Assembly: GCF_001654985.1 (NCBI RefSeq)
Contig: NZ_LXEU01000078.1
Location: 62,001-126,000 of the forward strand
Length of the DNA: 64,000 nt
Direction: 5' to 3'
Origin: Kluyvera georgiana ATCC 51603
GTDB taxonomy: Bacteria; Pseudomonadota; Gammaproteobacteria; Enterobacterales; Enterobacteriaceae
The notes beneath the pieces are model-generated. The model had not been told where the DNA came from, searched no databases, and saw only the letters and a list, made by a program, of their open reading frames with translations. Positions 36,945 through 48,457 of this stretch are shown piece after piece. The stretch's first letter is position 1; every line of letters starts with the position of its first letter. The position numbers and the translations under genes were made by a program.

Positions 36945-38018
36945 ATGAAGTCTAAAAGCGCAACTTTGGAAGACGTTGCTCGCCATGCGGGCGTCTCCTA
37001 CCAGACTGTGTCCAGGGTACTCAATAAATCTGCTAATGTATCCGAAGCCACACGCCACAAGGTGGAGAAATCCATCGAGGCACTCCGCTATGTCCCAAAC
37101 CGACTTGCCCAGCAGCTGGTTGGCAAGACCACTCATACCCTTGGACTGGTGACCACTTCACTGGCGTTGCACGCGCCTTCTCAGGTTGCGGCAGCGGTGA
37201 AACGCTACGCAAATTTAGAGGGGTATCAGGTACTGATTTCGATGATTGATGAGAACGTCAATCATAGTGTTCAGGATTCGATCAACGAACTGAAATCACA
37301 GCTGGTCAGCAAAGTGATTATCAACGTACCATTAGAGACTGAAATAGCACAGAAAATTGCAGATGATAACGATGATATCGTCTGTCTTTTCCTCGATGTT
37401 GATCCCTATAGTTCGGTGTATAACGTTTCGTTTAATCCGGCAGATGGCACCCGTGCCAGCGTCAAATATCTGTATGAGTCGGGCCATCGTGAGATGGCGA
37501 TTCTGGCTGGCCCGGTGAGTTCTGTCTCCGCCAACCTACGTTTGAGAAGCTGGCTGGATACGCTCAATAGCTACGGACTGAAGCCGGTGACCGTGCTGCA
37601 CGGCAACTGGGATGCACAAAGCGGCTATGCCTGTGCGCTGCAAATGCTGCGCGAGACCCCGGATTTCTCGGCGGTGCTGGTGGGGAACGATCAGATGGCG
37701 TTAGGGGTGCTGAGCGCATTTCATCAGCATCAGGTCGCCATTCCCGGCGAAAAGTCGGTGATTGGTTACGATGACACCTATGAAAGCTCATTTTTCTACC
37801 CAGCGCTGACCACGGTATCGTTAGACCTGGACCTGCAGGGCAAAGAGGCGGTACGCCGCATTCTTGAAAGTGACGACAACGCTTCGTCACGGACTTCATC
37901 CATTCTCCCTGCTCGCCTTGTCGTGCGCCACTCTTCTGGTGCGAAGGTGGAGCAGGGCAAAGATATGCAGGCGATTGCCGAGCAGCTGCGCGCGATTGCG
38001 CATCAGCTTAGCCGCTAA
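36945..38018 (+). CDS. ganR: LacI-family regulator of the galactan locus
   Basis: A 357-residue repressor closely resembling E. coli LacI. The N-terminal helix-turn-helix LEDVARHAGVSYQTVSRVLNKS contains the same recognition-helix core YQTVSR. The hinge YVPNRLAQQLVGK and a periplasmic-binding-protein core (SLALHAPSQ, GPVSSVSA, VGNDQMALG, VIGYDDT) follow, with a C-terminal leucine-rich tail that may tetramerise. The probable inducer is a galactose-containing oligosaccharide. The name follows its position in the gan locus. The start follows AAGGAA. Confidence 0.88.
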   Translation: MKSKSATLEDVARHAGVSYQTVSRVLNKSANVSEATRHKVEKSIEALRYVPNRLAQQLVGKTTHTLGLVTTSLALHAPSQVAAAVKRYANLEGYQVLISMIDENVNHSVQDSINELKSQLVSKVIINVPLETEIAQKIADDNDDIVCLFLDVDPYSSVYNVSFNPADGTRASVKYLYESGHREMAILAGPVSSVSANLRLRSWLDTLNSYGLKPVTVLHGNWDAQSGYACALQMLRETPDFSAVLVGNDQMALGVLSAFHQHQVAIPGEKSVIGYDDTYESSFFYPALTTVSLDLDLQGKEAVRRILESDDNASSRTSSILPARLVVRHSSGAKVEQGKDMQAIAEQLRAIAHQLSR

Positions 38019-38108
38019 CCTCCCTTGCCGGAGTGCAGTCTGCACTTCGGCTATTTCCCTTAAAACTGTAGGGTTGCAAAGCGCTTTTTGACGGCGTATC
38101 GTAATTGT

Positions 38109-38122
38109 TATGTTATAACATA
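38109..38122. promoter_or_regulatory. Zur box upstream of rpmE2-rpmJ2
   Basis: The perfect palindrome TATGTTATAACATA carries the Zur core GTTATAACA and lies 16 bp before rpmE2. Zinc-starvation derepression of these paralogues is established in enterics. Confidence 0.8.
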
Positions 38123-38137
38123 TTAATTGAGGCTCAG

Positions 38138-38401
38138 ATGAAAGCGAACATCCACCCCCATTACCGTACCGTGGTCTTTCACGACACCAGCGCTAACGAG
38201 TACTTTAAAGTCGGCTCCACCATCAAAACGGACCGGGAAATTGATCTGGAAGGTGTGACATATCCTTATGTCACGATTGATGTTTCATCAAAATCGCACC
38301 CATACTACACCGGGAAGCAGCGCAGCGTTTCCGCCGAAGGCTGCGTCGCGCGCTTTACCCAGCGTTTTGGCCGTTTTGTTGATGTGAAAAGAGGTTCCTG
38401 A
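38138..38401 (+). CDS. rpmE2: Ribosomal protein L31 type B (zinc-independent)
   Basis: An 87-residue L31 paralogue (E. coli YkgM). It lacks the CxxC zinc ribbon of normal L31: only one Cys is present. It replaces zinc-loaded L31 when zinc is scarce. The ATG at 38138 ([10 protein letters not shown]) is chosen, since the upstream ATG at 38105 lies before the Zur box. The stop shares one base with the start of rpmJ2 (TGATG), so translation is coupled. Confidence 0.96.
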   Translation: MKANIHPHYRTVVFHDTSANEYFKVGSTIKTDREIDLEGVTYPYVTIDVSSKSHPYYTGKQRSVSAEGCVARFTQRFGRFVDVKRGS

Positions 38402-38541
38402 TGCAGGTACTTAACTCGCTGCGTAGCGCTAAACAGCGCCACCCGGATTGTCAGATAGTGAAACGCAAAGGTCGTCTTTACGTGATCTGCAAATCCAACC
38501 CCCGTTTTAAAGCCGTACAGGGGCGCAAAAAACGCCGCTAA
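38401..38541 (+). CDS. rpmJ2: Ribosomal protein L36 type B
   Basis: A 46-residue L36 paralogue (E. coli YkgO) beginning [20 protein letters not shown] and ending GRKKRR. It carries two Cys instead of the four-ligand zinc site. It is expressed with rpmE2 under Zur control. It was too short for a simple ORF cut-off. Its stop overlaps by 4 nt the stop of the convergent acetyltransferase gene. Confidence 0.95.
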   Translation: MQVLNSLRSAKQRHPDCQIVKRKGRLYVICKSNPRFKAVQGRKKRR

Positions 38542-39236
38542 CGAAGAGACTCCAGGGACTGACGCTGCTTGCCGTCGGCGGTAAAGTTGTCGGCGGCAAG
38601 CCAGGCCTGGAAGGCGTCATTCAGCGCCGGCCATTCGCCGTCGATAATGGAAAACCAGTCGGTATCACGGTTGTGGCCTTTAATCACCAGCGCCTGGCGA
38701 AAATGCCCTTCAAACTGAAAACCTAAACGCAATGCCGCACGACGAGAGGGTTCATTCAAGCTGTTGCATTTCCACTCATAACGACGATAGCCGAGCGTAT
38801 CAAAGGCATAGCGCATCAGTAACCACTGTGCTTCTGTCGACGCAGGGGTTCGGCTGAGCAGGGGCGAAAAATGCACATGTCCCACTTCCATCACCCCGTG
38901 ATTCGGGTCGATACGCATCAGTGCCAGCGAGCCCACTGGCCGTTGGGTGCGGGTATCTATTACCGCAAAATGCAGCGGATCCTGAAGGGATTCCACGCTG
39001 GCGACCCACTGGCGATATTCTTCCACCGAGCTTTCCGGCTCACGCAGCAGCCACGTCCAGTTGCGGGTATCCGCCGCCTGCTGATGGGCGGCAAAGAGCG
39101 CATCAGCATGTTGTAGGCTTAACGGTTCCAGACGGCAATACTGACCTTCCAGCCCCACGCGCTGCGGATACGGCCGCGGCTGCCAGTCCGGCAGCGCATC
39201 GCCAATTAACTGACCAAATTGATTAAGCTGACTCAT
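38538..39236 (-). CDS. GNAT-family N-acetyltransferase
   Basis: A 232-residue protein of the RimJ/RimL-like GNAT group. An N-terminal segment ([20 protein letters not shown]) precedes the core [27 protein letters not shown] and acetyl-CoA site region [21 protein letters not shown]. The acceptor is unknown: proteins or small amines are possible. It is divergent from a MocR-type regulator, which is likely to control it. It converges with rpmJ2 with overlapping stop codons. Confidence 0.85.
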   Translation of the reverse strand: MSQLNQFGQLIGDALPDWQPRPYPQRVGLEGQYCRLEPLSLQHADALFAAHQQAADTRNWTWLLREPESSVEEYRQWVASVESLQDPLHFAVIDTRTQRPVGSLALMRIDPNHGVMEVGHVHFSPLLSRTPASTEAQWLLMRYAFDTLGYRRYEWKCNSLNEPSRRAALRLGFQFEGHFRQALVIKGHNRDTDWFSIIDGEWPALNDAFQAWLAADNFTADGKQRQSLESLR

Positions 39237-39297
39237 AACCTCTCCTTAGGGAAATAAACAATACGTCGAGCGTAGGGGTTTACTGGTTCCATAAAAA

Positions 39298-39328
39298 GTG
39301 CCACCAGGGTATCTTTTGATGGTGCCAC
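39298..39328. promoter_or_regulatory. Direct repeats in the acetyltransferase/MocR intergenic region
   Basis: GTGCCAC at 39298-39304 and 39322-39328, 24 bp apart. A degenerate TGGTTCCA is at 39284. Direct repeats in divergent promoters are typical MocR binding sites. Confidence 0.5.
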
Positions 39329-39339
39329 AAGGAGCTGCC

Positions 39340-40791
39340 ATGAATATTCCCGACGATCCCTTTTTTACTCTATTGAGTGATGCGCTTGCGGCGCGTGGCG
39401 CAGAAACGCTGCAACGCAGCCTGTACGCGGCGCTCAGAGACGCCATTCTGTGCGGACAGCTTCAGGCGCAGAGCTGGCTTCCCGGTTCGCGTACGTTGGC
39501 CCAGCGGCTGAATATTTCCCGCAATACGGTCAACGCCGCGTTGGAGCAATTGGCGATGGAAGGCTATCTTCGCCGCGACCGTCGCGGCTCTCGGGTGGCC
39601 TCGTTGCCGCAGACGGCGGGCGGCGCCGACTTTTTATCGGTGGAATTGCCGGAACGCCTGCTTGAGTTGCCGCAGGTACAACCTCGCGATACGCCGCCGC
39701 TTCTGTTTACCCCCGGCACGCCGGCTATTAACTATTTCCCTTTGCCGCTGTGGCGTCGACTGCTGGATCGCGTTTTGCGTGAACAGGGCAGCAGCCTGCT
39801 TGGCTACGGCGATGCAGCGGGAGAATGGCCGCTGCGGGTGGCGATTGCCCGGCATCTGGCGTTATCGCGTGGTATCGACTGTGATGCGCGGCAGATTGTC
39901 ATCACCGAAGGCGCGCTGGAAGGGGTCAATCTTTGCACGCATCTGCTGAGTGAACCGGGACAGAGAGCGTGGGTAGAGGAGCCTGGCTACTTCGGCGCGA
40001 AAAGCGCGTTTCTGGCGGCGGGGCTTGTGCTGGAGGGTGTGGCGGTAGATAACGAGGGAATGCGGATTGCCGCCAATATGCCGCCACCAACGCTGATTTT
40101 TACCTCGCCTTCACACCAGTACCCGACCGGTAGCGTGCTTAGCGCGGCGCGGCGGCTGGCGCTACTGGAGTATGCGCGCCAGCATGGCTGCTGGATTATT
40201 GAAGATGATTACGATAGCGAATTTCGCTTCAGCGGCGAGCCGATTCCGGCAATGCGCGGCATGGACGACAACGCGCCGGTGGTTTACCTCGGCACCTTCA
40301 GCAAGACGCTGTTCCCGTCGCTGCGCATTGGTTTTATGGTCCTACCGCCGATGCTAGTGGAGGCTGCACAACCCGCCATTCGTGCGCTGCTGCGCGGTGG
40401 GCATCGGGCAGAGCAGCGCGCGCTGGCGAGCTTCATTGAGGAAGGGCACTATGCCCGGCATCTGGCGGCGATGCGCCGTCTGTACCGCAAGCGTCAGGCA
40501 CAGCTGCGCGCGGTACTGGGAGAAGAATTAAGCGTACCGCACGAATTAATGGCGGGTGAGGGTGGGTTACATATGACGGTCGCCATTGACGGCATTGATG
40601 ACGTGTCGCTGGTGCGCCAGGCGCGCGCGCATCAGATGACGCCCAGCGCGCTCAGCACCTTTTATCTCGATCGCCAGCATGCCCGTACGGGGCTAGTGCT
40701 GGGTTATGGTAATACGTCCGCCTCCCAGTTTGCACCGGCAATACGGACGTTACAGCGGCTTATTGCGCCGCTTCGGCGCGGGCAAGGGTAA
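39340..40791 (+). CDS. MocR-type regulator (PdxR-like)
   Basis: A 483-residue GntR-HTH/aminotransferase fusion. The winged helix is at about residues 20-90 ([25 protein letters not shown]). A linker and a PLP-binding fold-type I domain follow, with motifs [10 protein letters not shown] and the PLP-Lys motif [15 protein letters not shown]. The ATG at 39340 follows AAGGAG at 5 nt. The longer frame to 39298 includes the direct repeats and is rejected. The likely target is the divergent GNAT gene. It overlaps the end of ylaC (minus strand) by about 30 nt. Confidence 0.87.
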   Translation: MNIPDDPFFTLLSDALAARGAETLQRSLYAALRDAILCGQLQAQSWLPGSRTLAQRLNISRNTVNAALEQLAMEGYLRRDRRGSRVASLPQTAGGADFLSVELPERLLELPQVQPRDTPPLLFTPGTPAINYFPLPLWRRLLDRVLREQGSSLLGYGDAAGEWPLRVAIARHLALSRGIDCDARQIVITEGALEGVNLCTHLLSEPGQRAWVEEPGYFGAKSAFLAAGLVLEGVAVDNEGMRIAANMPPPTLIFTSPSHQYPTGSVLSAARRLALLEYARQHGCWIIEDDYDSEFRFSGEPIPAMRGMDDNAPVVYLGTFSKTLFPSLRIGFMVLPPMLVEAAQPAIRALLRGGHRAEQRALASFIEEGHYARHLAAMRRLYRKRQAQLRAVLGEELSVPHELMAGEGGLHMTVAIDGIDDVSLVRQARAHQMTPSALSTFYLDRQHARTGLVLGYGNTSASQFAPAIRTLQRLIAPLRRGQG

Positions 40792-41230
40792 ATACGTCGT
40801 AGAACGACAGGTCGCCCTTGGTGGTGACCATTTTTTGCAGCTGCGTTTTGTACTGACCGTCAACACGGTTGGAGTGCAGGATATTGTCAATCAGCTCCGG
40901 TGGTACGAAGCGGGTATTGTACCATTCACCGTTGTAGCACACGCGGAAATCCAGCACATCGATATCTTCGTATCGGTAACGCGGATAGACATCGAAGAAG
41001 AAGAAGCCGTTCAGTAGCGCAAACAGCAGCCATAGCAGCCAGACCGAGTCGGCAAGCGTTTCGGAGCGCATCATCACGACCAGGGTGGCAAAGAATGCGA
41101 GGTACATGGCGATGAACAGGCCGGGGTGATTGCGAATAAAACTGATACTAAAGCGCGGCCGGTTGTCGCGCTTTTCGCGGGCGTTGAGTTCATCAATAGT
41201 TTGCGTGAGTAATCGCTGGATCTCGGACAT
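40760..41230 (-). CDS. ylaC: Inner-membrane protein YlaC
   Basis: A 156-residue protein equal in length to E. coli YlaC. It has two adjacent membrane segments (about 37-80: [18 protein letters not shown] and [17 protein letters not shown]) between soluble ends. No function is established. The ATG at 41230 (MSEIQRLL) is chosen by homology. A start 15 nt upstream is in frame. It lies next to maa as in E. coli. Confidence 0.93.
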   Translation of the reverse strand: MSEIQRLLTQTIDELNAREKRDNRPRFSISFIRNHPGLFIAMYLAFFATLVVMMRSETLADSVWLLWLLFALLNGFFFFDVYPRYRYEDIDVLDFRVCYNGEWYNTRFVPPELIDNILHSNRVDGQYKTQLQKMVTTKGDLSFYDVFTLARAEAAQ

Positions 41231-41336
41231 CTTTTTGCTCGGCAACGTAAGGCGGAATAGCCTATTGTATGTTGCGTTAACCCATGCAGAAAGTAACAGA
41301 TTGGTTGCAAAAAAGCATAACAGTCCGTAGCGGTTA

Positions 41337-41891
41337 TCAGGCTAACATTTTGATGATGCGGGCCGGGTTGCCGCCGACAACGGCATTGGCCGGAACGTCT
41401 TTTACCACAACGGCGCCGGAAGCAATCACCGCGTTATCGCCAATCGTCACGCCGGGGTTAATCACCGCGCGTCCACCAATCCACACATTGTGGCCAATTG
41501 TCACCGGTTTGCCGAACTCGATGCCGCTATTGCGTTCAATGGCGTTGAGAGGATGAGTCGCGGTGTAAATATGTACACCCGGTGCCAGCATGCAGTTATC
41601 GCCGATATGAATCGGGCAGACGTCGAGCATGACGCAGTCGAAGTTAGCGTAGAAGTTAGCGCCAAGAAAGATATTGTAGCCATAGTCGCAGCGGAACGTT
41701 GGCTCGATATAAGCATCGTCGCCTTTGCCGAGCAGCTCGTTGAGTAGCGCTGTGCGTTCGGCTTTTTCATCCGGAGCCGTATGGTTATATCGGTGAATCA
41801 GCTGCCTTGCGCGGATCCTGTCCGTTCTTAGCGTGTCATCGGCCGGGCGATAATGCTCGCCGGCAATCATCTTACGTTTTTCATCGCTCAT
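41337..41891 (-). CDS. maa: Maltose O-acetyltransferase Maa
   Basis: A 184-residue left-handed beta-helix acetyltransferase that transfers acetyl from acetyl-CoA to maltose, glucose and other sugars. It has an N-terminal mac domain ([21 protein letters not shown]). Hexapeptide repeats run from about residue 60, with the catalytic His in [10 protein letters not shown] and [24 protein letters not shown] near the end. A perfect hairpin (41915-41932) lies in its 5' untranslated region. Confidence 0.95.
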   Translation of the reverse strand: MSDEKRKMIAGEHYRPADDTLRTDRIRARQLIHRYNHTAPDEKAERTALLNELLGKGDDAYIEPTFRCDYGYNIFLGANFYANFDCVMLDVCPIHIGDNCMLAPGVHIYTATHPLNAIERNSGIEFGKPVTIGHNVWIGGRAVINPGVTIGDNAVIASGAVVVKDVPANAVVGGNPARIIKMLA

Positions 41892-42025
41892 GGGCGTCTC
41901 CCTTTAATAGAGCCATCACCTTAAAAGGTGATTAGCGCTTTGGGAACGTTCCCCGCCCGTCGATGTGATGCCATTCACACAATCAGTCACATAACAGGGA
42001 GAAGTCATGCATGAAACAGAAAAAA

Positions 42026-42244
42026 TTAACGGATGTATTTCCACACGGTTGAAGGGATCTTGTCGTACAGTTTATTCATCGTCAATTCTGCCAGACGATG
42101 ATCGGCTGCTGAGTAAAATACCGCCAGCTCATTATCAGAGAGTTCATATTTATTTTTTTCAATAACGCGTTCCAGCGTGTCAATAGACTGACAGCGGCGT
42201 AGACGCATCAAATAATCGGTTTTAGTTAGTGGTTTATCAGACAT
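42026..42244 (-). CDS. hha: Haemolysin expression-modulating protein Hha
   Basis: A 72-residue nucleoid-associated regulator that binds H-NS and helps silence horizontally acquired DNA. The sequence ([32 protein letters not shown]) is nearly the same as E. coli Hha. It is encoded directly after tomB and forms with it a toxin-antitoxin-like pair. Confidence 0.97.
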   Translation of the reverse strand: MSDKPLTKTDYLMRLRRCQSIDTLERVIEKNKYELSDNELAVFYSAADHRLAELTMNKLYDKIPSTVWKYIR

Positions 42245-42269
42245 AATTCACCCATTGATTGTAATAATT

Positions 42270-42644
42270 TTAACAAGACAGGCTAACAGGGTTAGCACGG
42301 CTAGCATTGACAAAACAACGGAAGAGTTTGTTCCCTGACTTCCGCCATTTTTGCAGGTCGACGCTATTAATGCCGTAGTTGCTGAATAACATGAAAGTAT
42401 CATCCAGATATTCATCAATCTGTGCAATCAGTTTATTATCGTCGTCGTACTTAATTTTATAATTAAGCGCGAACGTTGCAATATGTTCTATCAGCTCATT
42501 AAGCTGCAGGTTAACCGCCGAGGTAGGGTCATTCACCCAGCCATGGTTACTCTCTTCGAGCGTGGCAAGACAATCATGATACAGGGTTTCACAAAGAAAC
42601 TTAAGCTGTGCGATATCATGTCTTTTTGGTGAGTATTCGTCCAT
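42270..42644 (-). CDS. tomB: Hha toxicity-attenuating protein TomB (YbaJ)
   Basis: A 124-residue acidic protein that counteracts Hha and affects biofilm formation. It begins MDEYSPKRHDIAQLKFL and ends PVSLSC, the E. coli length. The single Cys near the end, implicated in oxygen-dependent Hha inactivation, is present. The longer open frame to 42713 lies upstream of this conserved start and is rejected. hha follows 25 nt downstream. Confidence 0.96.
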   Translation of the reverse strand: MDEYSPKRHDIAQLKFLCETLYHDCLATLEESNHGWVNDPTSAVNLQLNELIEHIATFALNYKIKYDDDNKLIAQIDEYLDDTFMLFSNYGINSVDLQKWRKSGNKLFRCFVNASRANPVSLSC

Positions 42645-43178
42645 AACGCATCCCCCTTGTCGTAGTGCAAACAACGAATAACAAATACCGGTGTGGGATG
42701 GTACTGCTGGCAACCTGAAACGTGCACCTGTTCCTGATCTGCTGTAACTATAATCTACTCCGCAAAAGATTTCACCGAGCTATTACGAAAAATTACAATT
42801 AAATCTCAGGAGGTTAAATTTTTTCCCTTCTCACCCATATGACTGAGCATAAGAAGCTAACGCCTTGTTTCTGTTCCGGAAGACGTTGAGCGATATGTCG
42901 ATTCATAACCTTAGACCGCCGTGGGAGAGGGGAGTGCGTTCATTGCGGCTAGGAATGTTCCTAATTTTTTTCTTAACGAATACGCACTTTCCGGATTATT
43001 CGAAATAAATTAAAGATAAATCTCAAATTCTTAAATTTATCAATCCATCTTATTTTTATTATTACGGGTATGCAAAGATTCTCATTTATTAATGAATGAT
43101 TAAAAAGTAGACGTTTTAAGGTGGTTTGCGGCGAGATAAAAAAAGGGCCGCTTGCGCGGCCCTTTCGGTGAGAGCGTT
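42645..43178. other. tomB-acrB intergenic region
   Basis: A 534-bp A/T-rich non-coding interval holding the hha-tomB promoter region and the acrAB terminator. A plus-strand terminator-like hairpin at 42950-42971 (TAGGAA-TG-TTCCTA then seven T) has no gene upstream on that strand. No convincing ORF is present. Confidence 0.6.
43137..43165 (-). terminator. Terminator of acrAB
   Basis: The stem AAAGGGCCGC / GCGGCCCTTT directly follows the acrB stop. Read on the minus strand it ends in seven T. Confidence 0.88.
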
Positions 43179-46328
<3,150 letters not shown>

Positions 46329-46347
46329 TTAACGGCTCCTGTTTAAG

Positions 46348-47544
46348 TTAAGACTTGGATTGTTCTGACTGAGCAGCGCCCGCTGCGGCTTGCTGTTTAT
46401 CGTCAGAAGTGACTTCCTGGGCTTTTACCTGCACGCCAGGTTTCACTTTTTGCAGACCGCTGATGATGACGCGATCGCCATCTTTCAGACCTTCGGTCAC
46501 CAGCCATTTATCGCCAATAGCCTGGGTCGCAACAATCTGGCGGGTTTCAACTTTATCGCCTTCACCGATAACCAGCGCGCTCGCGTCGCCACGAGGCGTA
46601 CGGGTGACACCCTGCTGAGGCACCAGCAGCGCAGTCGGGTTGGTACCTTCTTCCAGACGCGCACGCACGAACATGCCCGGCAGCAGCGTATGATCTGGGT
46701 TCGGGAAGATCGCGCGCAGCGTGATAGAACCGGTCGTCTGGTCAACGGTCACGTCAGAGAACTCTAAGGTGCCGCTCTGCGGATATTTGATGCCGTCGTT
46801 GGTCACCAGATCCACTTTCGCTTTGCCGTTTTCTTGTTTCAGTTTGCCATCCGCCAGCTCCTGCTTCAGGCGCAGGAAGTCGTTGCTGGACTGCGTAACG
46901 TCAACATAGATAGGGTCCAACTGCTGAACGGTCGCCAGCGCGGTGGTTTGCCCGTTCTGTACCAGCGCGCCTTCGGTGACCGAAGACTTACCAATGCGTC
47001 CGCTGATAGGCGAGGTGACTTTGGTGTAAGCCAGGTTGATACGCGCGGTTTCTACGGCGGCTTTTGCCGCCAGCACGGCAGCATTTGCCTGCTGAGCATC
47101 AGCGACGGCGCTGTCGTAGTCCTGACGGCTGATGTACTGCGTCCCCAACAGTTTGGAGTAACGGTTCACCGTCAGTTTGGCGATATTGGCTGCCGCTTCG
47201 GCCTTCGCTAAATCACCTTTCGCACTTTCATAAGACGCCTGGTAAGTTGCCGGATCAATCTGATACAGCGACTCGCCCGCTGTGATTTCGCCACCTTCGA
47301 TAAAGTTGCGCTTCAGAATAATACCACTGACCTGCGGACGAACTTCCGCGATACGGAAGGCGCTGGTGCGACCCGGTAATTCTGTCGTGATTACAAGAGG
47401 TTCAGATTTGAGCGTCACAACGCCAACTTCTGGCATATGTTGTGCTCCTTGCTGAGCTGGTTTGTCGTCACATCCTGTTAGCGCTAAGCTGCCTGAGAGC
47501 ATCAGAACGACCGCCAGAGGCGTTAACCCTCTGTTTTTGTTCAT
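46348..47544 (-). CDS. acrA: Periplasmic adaptor lipoprotein AcrA
   Basis: A 398-residue membrane-fusion protein (E. coli 397) bridging AcrB and TolC. The type II signal peptide ends SLALTGC with the acylated Cys. Lipoyl, alpha-hairpin (about 95-170), beta-barrel and membrane-proximal domains follow. The C-terminus is a Gln/Ala-rich tail. The ATG at 47544 (MNKNRGLTPLAVV) is chosen by homology, since the 20-residue upstream extension lies in the acrR-acrA promoter region. Confidence 0.97.
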   Translation of the reverse strand: MNKNRGLTPLAVVLMLSGSLALTGCDDKPAQQGAQHMPEVGVVTLKSEPLVITTELPGRTSAFRIAEVRPQVSGIILKRNFIEGGEITAGESLYQIDPATYQASYESAKGDLAKAEAAANIAKLTVNRYSKLLGTQYISRQDYDSAVADAQQANAAVLAAKAAVETARINLAYTKVTSPISGRIGKSSVTEGALVQNGQTTALATVQQLDPIYVDVTQSSNDFLRLKQELADGKLKQENGKAKVDLVTNDGIKYPQSGTLEFSDVTVDQTTGSITLRAIFPNPDHTLLPGMFVRARLEEGTNPTALLVPQQGVTRTPRGDASALVIGEGDKVETRQIVATQAIGDKWLVTEGLKDGDRVIISGLQKVKPGVQVKAQEVTSDDKQQAAAGAAQSEQSKS

Positions 47545-47634
47545 ATGTAAACCTCGAGTGTCCGATTTCAAATTGATCAATGGAACAAGCGTCCACAAAC
47601 CCATTGCTGCGTTTGTATTATCGTCATACTATGG

Positions 47635-47658
47635 TACATACATTCATAAATGTATGTA
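47635..47658. promoter_or_regulatory. AcrR operator between acrR and acrA
   Basis: A 24-bp near-perfect palindrome with arms TACATACATT and AATGTATGTA, the known AcrR binding site in E. coli. It lies between divergent acrR and acrA and can repress both. Confidence 0.9.
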
Positions 47659-47686
47659 AATCTAACCCCTGCAATTTCACCGACCT

Positions 47687-48331
47687 ATGGCACGAAAAAC
47701 CAAAGAACAAGCGCAAGCTACGCGTCAGCACATACTGGATGTTGCCCTACGGTTGTTCTCACAGCAGGGGGTATCATCTACTTCACTCGCCGAGATTGCA
47801 AAAGCGGCTGGGGTGACGCGTGGGGCAATCTACTGGCACTTTAAGGATAAGTCGGATCTGTTTAACGAAATCTGGGCGTTATCAGAGTCCAGCATCAGCG
47901 ATCTCGAGATTGAGTATCGGGCAAAATTCCCGGGGGATCCACTCTCAGTATTGAGGGAAATCCTGGTTTACATTCTCGAAGCCACCGTTATCGAAGAGCG
48001 CCGACGGCTGATGATGGAAATCATTTTTCACAAATGTGAGTTTGTCGGTGAAATGGCCGTAGTGCAACAGGCACAGCGTAATTTATGTTTAGAAAGTTAC
48101 GATCGCATTGAACAGACGTTAAACGACTGTGTTGCCGCCAGGGTATTACCGGCGAATTTGCTCAGTCGCCGGGCGGCCATTCTTACCCGCAGCTATATTT
48201 CCGGGCTGATGGAAAACTGGCTGTTTGCTCCAACCTCGTTTGACCTACGGGCAGAGGCGCAGGCTTATGTCGCGATCCTGCTTGAGATGTATCAATTTTG
48301 CCCGACGCTACGCGGCGAGACGTCGGCCTAA
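47687..48331 (+). CDS. acrR: TetR-family repressor AcrR
   Basis: A 214-residue repressor of acrAB (E. coli 215). The N-terminal helix-turn-helix [20 protein letters not shown] is intact. The C-terminal ligand domain retains [23 protein letters not shown] and [11 protein letters not shown]. It binds dyes and drugs that the pump exports. The frame is complete, with none of the truncations that often occur in resistant isolates. Confidence 0.97.
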   Translation: MARKTKEQAQATRQHILDVALRLFSQQGVSSTSLAEIAKAAGVTRGAIYWHFKDKSDLFNEIWALSESSISDLEIEYRAKFPGDPLSVLREILVYILEATVIEERRRLMMEIIFHKCEFVGEMAVVQQAQRNLCLESYDRIEQTLNDCVAARVLPANLLSRRAAILTRSYISGLMENWLFAPTSFDLRAEAQAYVAILLEMYQFCPTLRGETSA

Positions 48332-48457
48332 ACCTTCCTCAATTACCAGGAATAATCCTGGGTTCTGCGGCTTTTCGCGTGTTGCCAGAAGTGCTATTCT
48401 GCGCGGGCATTTATCCCCGGTTTTTCACCGGCTTTAGCAACCACTCATGTTAAAATT

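Noticed and set aside
40760-40791. Overlap of the MocR gene end with the ylaC end
   Set aside because: Simple convergent 3' overlap. Both C-termini are consistent with their families, so there is no frameshift or fusion.
41915-41932. Perfect hairpin ATCACCTT/AAGGTGAT before maa as a terminator of hha
   Set aside because: No T-run on either strand. It could be a 5' UTR structure of maa, but nothing shows a function.
42839-42889. 16-codon plus-strand ORF beginning MTEHKKLTPCFC in the tomB-acrB gap
   Set aside because: AGGAGG lies over 20 nt upstream of its ATG, too far, and nothing else supports it.
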